Shown: positions 46,505-58,346 of the stretch, one piece after another
Position numbering within the stretch: the stretch's first letter is position 1
Layout of the letters: each line of letters begins with the position of its first letter
Source of the DNA: Rhyacichthys aspro
Lineage: Eukaryota; Chordata; Actinopteri; Gobiiformes; Rhyacichthyidae
Assembly: GCA_036850595.1 (NCBI GenBank)
Contig: CM072158.1
Location: 8,881,422-8,945,421, forward strand
Reading direction: 5' to 3'
DNA: 64,000 bases
The notes under the pieces: generated by a model
Databases searched by the model: none
Told to the model about the DNA's origin: nothing
Seen by the model: the letters and a program-made list of their open reading frames with translations, nothing else
Position numbers and translations under genes: made by a program

Positions 46505-49399
46505 GTATGTGCTCCTGAATAGCAAGTGTGGGTTTGATTGAAACAGTTCTTAAGCACATGGTAGCTAGTCATACTGTTGCTGTTGTGATGAAACAACTCC
46601 TTTGTGTAAAAATTCATGGTTCAAAAACTGTGAAACTTTAAATGCAGTCATTCCTTGCCATAGTTGGCCATTAATCATCATTGCTATAATAAGGGAGTCA
46701 TGTCTCTTGGAGCAAGCACCAAGTTTCATGCCAGTGGGAATCTAGGGCCTATGGTTGTGGATAAATTGTAATACTTTTTAAAAATATAATGAGTTTTCTT
46801 TGGCAAACAAAACTGTGAGTTTTTATACTGCATGCCTGACAAACAATGAACCAAATGTGGAAAAATATAAAATGTTGGGTGGAGCAAACTGGCAACTCAG
46901 CTGGGATAAGGCACTGACCATATAAACACAATCTCCTAATGCGATGTCCAACTTGGCATCTTGGTTACTTTGAATCTTCATTTGCAATTAGCAGTCTAAT
47001 AAAAGGTGACAAACTTAAATAAGAAAACTGGAAAAGTAGTTATAAAACCAGCACAAAAAGGGAAGAAAAGTTGCTTAAATCCACATCTGTCGGCCAAAAA
47101 GCCACATTGTACACTGTGTACAGCAGCTTCTAACAAGTTAAGTACCAGAACTAAGAGATATATCAGTACATGGGAAGGTACAACGTACGGCACTAAAACC
47201 AAAAAGCATCACATTGGATGTTAAATGCATGAGAGGAATTTATTATTTCATATAGAGAAGGTCAGATCACTTCATTAAACATGAGTGGAACAGTGATGGT
47301 TTGTCTGTGCTGTCTATCTATCCAAGCCTTTCTGTTTTAAAAAATCTGAGAAAAAATATACAGGGCTTTTCATATTAAATTTCAAAGGACGGTCACAAAG
47401 GATCATTAAACTCTCAGGGCAGTCTCTGACAGCGCAGTTCTATTGAAGTTTTACTCGGGTGTAGCATAAAGAGATAGAAGGCCATCCAGAAAAGTGCATG
47501 TTTTTGAAAGGTTATTCTTATATTATAAGCCTACTTGAAAATCACTTTTGTGTTTGTAGTTATAAGATGATGTATGCATTTGTAAACCTTTAGATACATT
47601 CATGTAAAAGGCTTGTATAAAAACATGAGTTTAAAAGTCTTTAATGCATCAATAAAGCAGTGCAGTCCTCTTCAGGAGCTGACTCAAAAGATATTGTTCT
47701 CACAGGGATTATGCATATTGCTGATTACTTGGATGGGCTCTTTGTTGTGTATACACACAAATACACACATACTTATCACACTCGTTGCATTCTCTGATTA
47801 AGGTCAGGCCAGATCCAAAACTTGGCAATAAAGATGAAAACTGCATTGATTGAGGACTATTTGTTTTTGAGACGGCCAAGTCAAAGGACTTTCTTCTGAG
47901 ATGACCTTGTTATTAGTGAAAATATGCTGCATGGCTCTGAATGGTGAACACTGTTTACCTGGACAATCACAGAGATCATTAGCATTATTCCTCAATAGTG
48001 GCTTTTGCTGTTTAATGTTGTTCATTTATGGTGTGAGCACAGAAGAAAAATAAAATAATTGAAACAAATGTCAAAAAGATTGTGGTTATGTCAGAGCAAT
48101 ATAAAAGTAATTTTTCTTTTGGACACAGTGTAGTCATTGTTTGCTATTGATACTGACTTCCAGGGGTGAGTCTATGTGATCTCTAAATCTATACGGATCT
48201 ATGGATCCATGAAACAAAAACAATTCTTAGTTGCAAATACTAAACTAAATTGGAGAACACATGCATGAAAAGGAAAACATAGGTAGTATAATAATAATAA
48301 TAATAATTGAGACTGAAATTGGGAGGTTTATGTAGAACAGCGGGTTATATTTTAGCAAGACTTTTGTCTGTGGAAGGACCAGAGCCCAGTGCTTGGGAGA
48401 TTATTGAACCAGCTTTGTACAAGTCTGGAGGGTGCACTGCTGTCTTTGTTAGTAAAAATATTTTACCCTTTGCTTCTGAAGGAAAGAAATGTTTGAAAGA
48501 GAAACTCACAATCCTTTCCTCACTGTGGGAGGAAGGAACTGTGAACAAAAGGGAAAGAATAGACTTATAGAAAAGCCTTGGACTGTTTTTATTCCAATCA
48601 ACACCTTTTTCATAAAAGCCCGGTCATTAAGACAATACAGAGACCTGTGTGGAGGAGAGAAAAGGCACAAAGTCATCCATAAATACAATTTGAAAGTATA
48701 GTTTAGGAAATAAGAGCTTTAAAACTTTTACTACTACTACCATTTATATCCATGCTCTCTAGTAGCCTGTGCCATCTTTTGAACTTACTCAAAGGCTAAA
48801 TGCATTTTTAAAAAGATGTTGAAAAGAAAATGTCTGGTGTCTTTAGGGATTACTACAATAACTGTAACAATAATAAACTCAGTTTACAACCACAGTTTAT
48901 TTGATCATAAACCTCTTAATACATTAGCAAAATAAAATACACTAAACATACACATAGAACTGGAACTGATCTAACTCTGTAAAAACAACAACAACAAAAC
49001 AAAGCACTATCACAGTTATGTAAAAAACAAAACAAGATAAAACATGTTTATTCTTATTCTTCTAATTCATTTCTTTCAAAGGATTTTCAATAATAGCACA
49101 TTTGCCTTGTGTGATTTTTCTTTATTACGTTCATTATTAACAGTGTGGTTCAGTCATTTACCAAAAGGCTAAATGTGGTGACCCTACTTCTGCAGTTTTG
49201 ACATTTGGGTTTACGGACTCCTCTCTAAATTAAACCCTGATGCAGTTTATAAAGCTTTTTTCTCACTGTATAGTTTTTCTAAAGTTATACTGTCAGGCGG
49301 ATTCAACACTAAACATCCAGTCCACTGTTATTTACTCAAAACAAAAAAGCTGAGTTTTAGAATTGGTTGCGTGTCTCTTTAAAAGTCCGTGCTCGTGAT
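46505..49399. other. Non-coding unique sequence
   Basis: No gene or transposon was recognised. A short (ATA)n lies at about 48290-48307. Open frames at 47006-47224 (+) and 48307-48570 (+) have no motifs or splice context. Confidence 0.45.
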
Positions 49400-49956
49400 T
49401 TTTGCAGGACATTTTGATTGGGTTCAGTATTCTCCGTGTTAATAAGTGCGCGATCACAGTGTGTGTCACTTTAAGAGTGAGTCTTCGGGTGGCTTCTTGA
49501 TATTAATAGAGCTGCCGTGTCTTCCTCCTCTGACGTAATGCCACAGCCTACAGAGAGACAGTCAGAGAGGTCCTGTCACAGCACTGCGATAACACTAGTC
49601 TCAACCCAAATAATATATCAGATAACCAACTGCTTTGCGCTTTGCTCTCCAAACAAACTATACATCGGAATATTGCACTGCCAGAGCCAAACTCAGTCAC
49701 TGGGCAGTCGGCATTTGTCTAGTCTGTGTGGAGTATAGCCGAAGCCTTAACTATCTCTCCTTCCCTCTCAGACCAAAGAAAAAAAGAGACAGCCAAGACA
49801 CAGTCACCCCGTCCGACATCATCAACAAACAAAAAGCCCACAAAGAGACGAAGCAGCCAGCCATCAAGCCATCCAGCTATCCACCATCTTAACAGGCTGC
49901 TGAAAGAAAGAGACAAACACACAGCAAAAGAGGCTAATGCTTATTCTGATCAACAG
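49400..49956 (+). promoter_or_regulatory. Candidate promoter and non-coding first exon
   Basis: CpG frequency rises from here to about 50300. A CRE-like TGACGTAA lies at about 49531, next to the words TCTTTAAAAG and CACTTTAAGAG. From about 49540 the + strand is purine/AC-rich, typical of a 5' untranslated exon, and ends CTGATCAACAG|GTAAGCAG, a very good donor (exon end 49956). Frames inside are short, overlapping and lack recognisable domains, so I treat the exon as untranslated. The coding exons would lie beyond 64000. Which gene this is cannot be told from the sequence. Confidence 0.4.
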
Positions 49957-52900
49957 GTAAGCAGAACTGAAACAAACCCTACACACTTAGACTGCAGCAC
50001 ACTTCTTCTTCTTCTGCTTCTTTGGTGCTTGGTGCATTGTAAACAGCAATAAACACGCTTCGGCGAGGGAGGTTGTAGATGGCGATATGCGCTCGGATAA
50101 GAAAAGAGGGAGATTAAAGGAGAAAAAAAGAGTTCGGCGGATGATCTGTGGCGCGTTTAGGGATCAAAATATCGCTGTGTTCGCGTTGGTAGTTTTTACG
50201 ACGGACAGCAGTCGGTTTGCGTCTTATGTAACTAACGGCCTGAGCCCCGTCGCTAAGGAAAAGAGGGATCTGCTGAATGAGAGAGAGAGAGAGAGAGAGA
50301 GGAAAAAGAGCAGCACCGCTTTGAATTCACATGGCAATTTACATTTAGGTTAGGACACCCAAACGCTACACAAATACAAATTGGGGGGCTACTGGGGACA
50401 GCGAGCCCTCTGCTTTGATTTAACAGAGCCCACAGCAAGGGGACGTGGAGTGAGTTCAAGTAGGTTTTTTTTTCTTGAAGTTTTCTTGTTTTTAACATTA
50501 ATCCGGCACCAGTGGCATCCCGGTGAGCTATAGCTACAAGTTGCTAAAAGCTGGAGTCTTTTGGAGTGGTTTTGTGACTTGACGAAGTAGGTCTTACCTC
50601 ACTGCTATCTCTAACTTTGTGACATTTTCATTGATAACTTTTTTTTTGCTGCTATCCTGACTGCAAACTTTGCTGCTCAAGTTCAGATGTGTTGCTTTGT
50701 GGGATTACGCACGTTGTATCGGGAAAGTTGTCTAGTAAGTTTTGGGGTTGAAGTGGCGTTGGTCCACTTCAAAGGGATGCGTTAATGAAGCGGTTTAGAG
50801 TCGATATGGCGCTGCTTTTTTTTGGGACCTCTTTCATTGTTAGGGACAGAGCGCATGGTGAAGAAGAATGACCGTAAAACAGCCTCTAAATCTGTACCAA
50901 CTTTAAACGAGAGGACAATTACGCACGAGTTAATGTGTTACGCGTTGGGGTATTGGTTGTTTGTTATTGAACTTTTAGCGAGTGATGCCGGGAAGCCCTA
51001 GTTGCGTTTCCACTCAACTTTGAAAAAGTCCCCCCTCCTCTCCTCTAGTCGTAAGAAACTGTGATGTTCCTTTGAGATAAGGGAGCTGGGTAGGCATGAC
51101 AACTCTGTGGGGAGAGAAGAGTATGTGAAGCCAGTACAATGAGGCACACACTGCAAGGAAGCTTTTTACATGCTCCTTCACACTTCTCCAGTTCTGACCT
51201 ACAAACAAATGCAATATGTGGACTTTTATTCCACAGATAACCCCTAGTCTGTCAGGCCCACGAGACGCCAACAAAACCTTGCTTAAAATTGTTAAAGTTG
51301 ACTTTCTTTCAGTAGGGTTTAAAATGAATTCAATAAACAAGTCTAGTTTAAAGCTCATTAAAGTTTTAGTTAACTTTTCTATGGCCTCAATCATTAACCT
51401 ACACTTAAAGTATTTAAAAGTTTAAAAAGCTGTTTAAAACACCGGTCTAATACAATATACAAATAACAATATGCAGTTTGTGCTCTTAGATTTGTGGTTT
51501 TCCAACTATTACTACTTTGTGTCGTTAGTGTATAACTGAAGTAGTCGGTTGCTAAATAGTGATCTAGTCTTGCCATTTTCACTCATTAAGATATTAGAGA
51601 TTATATTTTGAACTCTCATAAGTTTTAAATAGTTATGTGTCATAGTTATTTATTTAAATCTCTAACTCTAGTTTTTCAATCACAGTTAAACATCTGCTTT
51701 AGAGCATGACTGACAGCTATTTAAAACATTATAAATATACTGTTTTTTTTTTTTTTTCTGTACTGGACGCTGACATTAATGGCCCTGGATTCATAGCCAC
51801 GCTAACTCATCACTCACAAATATAAAAGCTTTTATGTCCTTTTAAGTCTTATATTCTCATACAATGCATGTAATACGCCTTTGTTTCGCATTTATATCAT
51901 TTTTAACAAGATTCTATAAAACTAGCTAAAGTGTTTCATGTATCAGGATAACGTAAGTGCTCAGTTCACTCTGCGGACACTGGATATCGTTGTATCTTAC
52001 AGTCTTGTTCGTGGACCCTATTAAACGTCAAAACAGTTGACGACTTCCTAAAGCGTACGTTTGCTTGTAAAACTTTTTCCCGTTATATATATATGTGTGT
52101 GTGTCAGACGAAGTGGAAGAAAAGCGCAGAGCCTTTTCCTGTGTGTGTCGGTCTGTCTGAATGTGGAGACAGCCATGGCTCACTCATATGGCTGCAATAT
52201 GTGAAGCCTCTGCGGTGGAACTGGGAAGAGAGAAAGTTTTGCGAGGGAGAGAGACGCAGAAAGACAGTGCACACATGGAGCGATGGAAGTCAGAAATGTC
52301 CTGTTCAACTAGCGGGAATGTATCTCCTGGGTTTTATTGATGGTTTGATGTTCTGTAAGACATGAGGAACAACTGTAGTGATTTTGTGGGCTGCCATGCA
52401 TTTGTCTTTGGTCGTTTTAAAATGGTGCTGCGTTACAGGGGAAAAAGTTTGAGTGTAAAAGAAGACTTGAAGCCAGTATGAAAGGCTTTTGGAGAAATAT
52501 TTCAGCGGTTTTGCTCGGAGACGTGTAATTAGTCTTTAGTCATTTTAATGTAGCTTTCATTTCTTTGTAAATAACCTTTTTGTCATGTTTTAGAATTATA
52601 ACAGTGTAAATGCGTGTGCTTTTTTTTTGTTGAGTTGTCCACAGTGATGAATAGGAATAGCTTATATCTGTAAAATAAACAGATGACAGAACTTTACAAA
52701 ACCTTTTTAAATCGTATGAAAGTACACCTAATAGCTGTGGTTTGTTCTGTAATTATACGTCTTCATATTGACGTTAAGACTTTCCTAAAACTCTCATGAC
52801 TTTCTTACAACCTGTTCTTTGACGCTGCCGTTCCAGTCTGGAATGATGAGGTGTTATTTTGGTGTGTCCCTGTTGTATTTGTTGAATGTCGACTATCCAG

Positions 52901-55900
52901 AAAAGTTACATTTAATACTATGGTGTGCTATTATAATTTTATATACATGTTATTTTAAGGCTAAATTGCTTCCATCCTCATGAGTATGTTGTTAATTTAC
53001 CTATATCACATTGGCCGTGTTCACAAAATAGTGGCTTAGAGACTGCTGTCGGGTGGTAGCTGTAAACTTTAACTGTGTCACAATCTGATTCAGAATTACA
53101 CATTAAAAATTGAGATGGTATACAATGGTGAGGAACATGAGTAATATTAGCAGAGTTGTGTATCAAAGTATAACCAGCTAATTGAATTTCCTCTTCTCTC
53201 TGAAATAAATAACATCTTTAAATTAATCTGCTTTTGATTGATAAAAAACATAAGAGAAAGCTTGTGAAATACCACAAAGCTGACTGAAGTTGAAGCTGTG
53301 TTATATGTTGAAATCATGATGAGGATACATTTTCTAGAGAGTGGAGAAATAAAGTCTGCGTGGTAAAGTCGAGTCATGATCTTTTTGGCATGTTAAACAT
53401 GAGCGTGCCCCAGAAAAACAGTTAGGAAACTCTATTCTAGGACATTAGAGAAGATAACAGGTGTCCAGACTGAGCTGTCCCAACTTTTCCACACTGCGAC
53501 AGATTTGACTGTTTTATTTGACTCTGGTCTAGTGTTTATTTTTACATGTCACTTAATTAGATTATAGGAAGGTCTTGCTCAAATAGTTTATATGTGGTTT
53601 GTCTGAGCAGTCTGTAGCTCACCCACATGTCTGTTACTAACGCAGTAACACACCCGTGTATTTATGAAAGTAGTGTCCTAACTTTCACTGTTTCAGTAAG
53701 CCTGAAACGATAGCATCTATTAGTGCAATCAGCCGTTATCCATCTTAACTCAGCCTGCTGTTCAGATCAAGGAAAACATCCATTTGTCACGGCTAGTTTA
53801 TTTGAAGAAAAAAGCTCTTTGCAAGGCTTCTGGCTCTGCTGGCTTACACTTTTGTAGGTAGCACTTTTTAATATAGCACCTCTTGTTTTTGTTTCTATCC
53901 CGAGGATGTAATTGGTGTAAATTTACTGGTTGCTTGGCTTCTGGTGACACTGGTGGAGCGGGGCTTGGGTTCATTGTCCTGCTGAAGTTACTAAATTAAT
54001 CTAGAAAAGTGTGCTTGTAAATGCCCAAATGTAATCCCAGCACTGTCTGTTGGAAGTTTCATTAGAATCTGTTTTGGTCTGGCTTTTAGAAAACCGGTTT
54101 CAGACAATGAACACATGGTTATGGTTTAAGATTTTATTATTCAGTTTTCTTCAGTGTCATAATCTCAGCCTCTTCAGTGAACAATAACCTTATGTCATAT
54201 GGTACTTTCATTATTAGTAACTGATTTTACAGCCTAAAACACATATGACTTACAAGTATCAAAACCTGTTGGTTGTTTTCTGTGCTTGGTCTGTTTTGAC
54301 TCATCATTGTGTATTGTCACAGTCATGTTTCCTGTGCAGTCAGATGTGCTTTTATCCCATATGATGTCAAATGCAGTCAATAGTATCTGTTTTATGACTG
54401 TCAGATAGGCTTTTTTGCAAAGCAGTATCTGACTATAATTTAGTTAATTTAGTCTCATTTAGTATATTTGTTGGAGTTTCACACGCATTTGTAATTTTGC
54501 TCACTGTTACTGCTGTAATGAGGCAGAAACTTAAAATGAGACGCTCTGCAGCTACATAATGAGCACATGTGAGTCTTTCTGGAAAGTTAGAATAAAAATT
54601 GTCCAAAGAAATTAGTGCTGAACAATAAGATGAGAATGTATAATGATGATAATATGAAAATATGCATCATTAAATAACGCTTGGATTTCTCAAAAAATGT
54701 GATGACATTCCTAGAGCAAGGCATTCACTTCACTAAACACAAATATTAAACAGAGAGAGGTATAAAAGAATACATTTCAACTTAATTCAATTTAAAAACA
54801 TTATAATCTTCAAAAGAATCTGATAATAAAGTCTTTCTATAATATGCAGCTTTAATAAAAAGTGTAAAATCCTCAAGTTAACTTTATAAATAGCACTGTT
54901 TAGTTAACGGCCATTTACACTTTACTTTTAGTAGTTTAACATTTCAAAATGCAGCTCCACTTGACAATTACAACCGGTTGCCCCATGAGCCAGAACCCAC
55001 AGAGGAAGTAATTGAAGGAGAATCAATTTTGCAATTTAAGTGAGTTATTGGCGACGTGGCCTTTTTAAATTTTTAATCCACGTGGAATGGATCTGAATTA
55101 AGTCTGATATATTTTTTACATTGACTCAATATTTTATGAAGCTGTACTTTTTAGACCATTATTACCACGGTTGTCACATAAAAAATTTACTTTTAATTTT
55201 ATAAAATGACATAATTATTTTTTTGATATAAAATAACACTTTTAGTTTGAACTAATACAGACATAAAGCAGACAGTCTCAATCGATTCATTTCACTGATC
55301 CAATCTCGAATTGGGAGCTGAGAGCAGCGCACAATAAGAAGATTACTTGGAGATTGTTTGCGACGCGCTACAGGCCCCAGCTCGAGACTGCGTCTTATGA
55401 GTTGATTTGTATACAGTACTCAAATGTTCTCCAAATGCTCTGTCTGTAATTCCTCACAGTTTGTTCGCACACGGCAGAATTAGCCACGGAAAATGTGACA
55501 GCGGCGTAAGTGGCATGAATTTGAATGTGATTTATGTTGTTAAGCTTCTTTGTGTCGGAGCTGAAAAGGTTGTGCAACAGGCAGATGGGGAAAGCAGTTT
55601 TTCTCGAGGACTGTATGTATAATTCACTGAGACTTTTCTCAAGGAGAGGAGGCTCATTTTTATTTTCATGGAAGCTGCTCTGTTGAAATTCTCAAGTGAA
55701 AACACAGATAATTGAGAACAAAAGCTAAGTTTGTTGATATTTTGGTCCTAATAAAACACATCTTCTATCAAGTTGCACATAATTCAAGTTTTATAGCTTT
55801 CCAAATGCCGTACTGACAGGTGATTTATGTTTGTAATAGTTGTAAAAAATGTATTGTCTTATTGTTCTCATATCCAAAGTCCAGACCAAAAAGAATTTAC

Positions 55901-58068
55901 TTACATAGATAGATCTGCATTGATATAGACCACAGGCGCTATCTTTAAATGTATTGTTCCTGGTGTACAAGATCTGCCATATACATATTTGAACATTGAA
56001 TTGAACAACTTTAACTTGATCACAATATAATAATTGATGAATAGTTTTTTTTCTTGCTATATGCTTAATTATTAAAGCTGGGATGATCTTTTTTTCTAAA
56101 GAAAGAGTCCTTTGCTCTGTTCTTATGACATTATCAGATGTTTTGAATGAAAATTTGTCTTAATTTTCACAATACCGCCACAATATAGTTCCAGATGACC
56201 AATCCTCTTTTAGCATATTGTTTTTTTAGGTCTTTATAGTTCTAATGACGGGTAAGTGATATAGATTGAATATTGCTATGAGTATAATATAGTATAAAAT
56301 ACAGTCACAAAGGTAGAGTAACATTTTTCTGATAGGATGCACTGATTGACTCACTTTGTTATAATTTCTTTGCTGAGTAATTTGTGCCTTTTTTCTTAAT
56401 TTTCTATTTCTCTCTTGTTCATGAGCTCCAAATCTCCTCTAACACACAACATGACTGTTAGCGTCATGCTCCATCATACGGTAACCACTGTTAGAGAATG
56501 CTTCATTTGGCTGCTCAGGATTGCAATTACCTTTCACTTCAACTGTAAATACGGACTGACAGTTGTTTGTCGTAGTGACGTTTTCCAGTCATAATATACC
56601 CTCCAAAGTTTGATGTGCCAATTTTTCTGCTCCTACTGAGCGACTCATGATAAGAACTGAAAACCATACAGCACTAGCTTCAAAATATTTTTTTTATTTT
56701 TTCTTAGCTCTTGTGTTAAAAAATTGTACTTAATAAGGACAAGGTTGTCATTTTTAAACTTTAAATCTTGATAAAATGATTGTCCTTTTGCACACACACC
56801 TACAGCCCATTACTATTGTAGTCTGGCTCTAACATCTGTTGGAGTAACTTTTCAAAGTGGTCTTTGTCCCAGACTCGATATGTACATCTGTCAGGGTGAG
56901 CCCTGCTGTATGTGCCTGTGTGTGTGTAATAAAGGCCAGACCATTTATGGAGCCCCATCAAATTAAAAGTATGATTTAAACAACCAACATGCATGTTCCT
57001 TTTTCATTAAAGTGCACACACTGGCACTGCTCCACCTCGGTGGACCGTAAAAAACTTTAAAAGTGAGATTAGAGCTGTGGAGTGAGACTCATGAATGGCT
57101 GCTGTAGCTTGTTATTTTATTCACTGGCTGCTGCACCGCAGCACTGGGCCAACATGAAGGAAGCAGTGGGAGATATGACGCCCTTCCAACTGGCCCCTGG
57201 TTAAGTCTGAGATTTGTGCACAGCAGTGGAGCAGTGAGATGGAGTAAGGGTGTGCTAACTGCCTCACCTGTCCACAGCGGGACGGGTCTGGACTAGCTTT
57301 CCAGGAGCAGAAGTCCTGTGACAGCGGTGTCCTGCCTCAGATGGTCCTGACCTGGGGACAGTTGGTGCTCGTCCCCCTTGCTCTCAGTTACATGTGTATA
57401 GTTAATAGATTGCTACGGAAAACAGATATTTTTAAAATGGTTATTTTTCAGGTACAGCATTAACATGCATCCTCCACACATCAGTTTCTGTCTCATGTCC
57501 CCATACACATGCTAACCATCACTTTAATTTACTGTGTACATATAGGTTCACTGTGATTATCAGTGACCATTGAGGGGAAGTGGGTTCAGAACTGTTTAAT
57601 GATAACATTAGCTTGAACAAACCACAGTTTTTTTCTAATTTTGTGAGGATCAGTCTCATTCAGTAAATGGTGGCTGATGCAGTGTATTAGTAAACTAATG
57701 ACACCTCAAAGTGAGTGGTGAGATGTGACCCTTGATTACATCAAATACAGGAAGTTGCTGGTAAAAATGTTTCTTGTGTTGACTACATCCAATTAATGTT
57801 AAAAGACAGTAGTTAACTCATTTTAGTGTTTAGTGGCAAAATAAGAAAACTTGTTGTGTCTTATACATTTTTTTCTGTTTATACATTTTCAATCTCTGTA
57901 CATATGATTTGGATGGTACTGCATGTTACTGACATATTATTTTCCCACAAAAAGGAAGTCATTTACTCTAGACATTGCATTGAAGACTTAAACACATGAG
58001 GTTAGGATTTTGTGCTCTTGTGGTTGCAGCCAATTCAAATAGCCCTGAGCGATTCACTCCTCAGGACT
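49957..58068 (+). other. Presumed first intron; CpG-richer start then unique DNA
   Basis: The first 400 bp (TTCGGCGAGG, GTTCGGCGG, GTGGCGCGTTT, CGTCGCTAAGG) remain CpG-rich, as in promoter-proximal introns, and include a (GA)12 microsatellite at 50279-50302. A T-run lies at about 51742-51757. Beyond that the DNA is AT-rich, with mixed-composition patches near 54950-55070, 55310-55400 and 57020-57360 that might be regulatory. No second exon was found. Intron status depends on the first-exon call. Confidence 0.35.
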
Positions 58069-58346
58069 CACCTTTGGGTCCTGAACCAGCACATGAAATC
58101 TGTCACCATCAGCACGTTTCTTCTTGAGGATAAATAATGATTCTCGCGATCAGCTTGTTTTCATAAAGCCTCTGTTGAGGGGAGCTTGCATTGATAATGG
58201 CTGGTGTTAAACACTTGTATCTGTGATGGCCAGAAACATACTCAGTGATAGGTTTGTTTGGAAGAGTGTGAGTTTTGTCCACTTCAAGTGTGAAGACATA
58301 GATGTGACCAACAGGGGTTTTTGAAATGGAAATGAAGGGGCACACA
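58069..58346 (-). pseudogene. Degenerate coding fragment, unrecognised protein
   Basis: On the - strand a pyrimidine-rich tract ending in CCCCCAG is followed by a frame reading PVGHIYVFTLEVDKTHTLPN, then SGHHRYKCLTPAIINASSPQ and LYENKLIARI. The frame stops shortly after, but a neighbouring frame then reads LFILKKKRADGDRFHVLVQD-PK up to a CCAAAG|GTGAGT donor. The two halves look like one exon broken by a small indel. I do not recognise the family and found no neighbouring exon, so function is unknown. It lies in what would be the intron of the + strand transcript. Confidence 0.4.

Noticed and set aside
50087..50353. 88-codon Arg/Lys/Glu-rich plus-strand frame after the first-exon donor
   Set aside because: It is largely shaped by purine-rich DNA and the (GA)n microsatellite and lies in the presumed intron, with no recognised domain.
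52093..52365. 90-codon plus-strand frame
   Set aside because: It begins next to a TG microsatellite, has no motif and no splice context.
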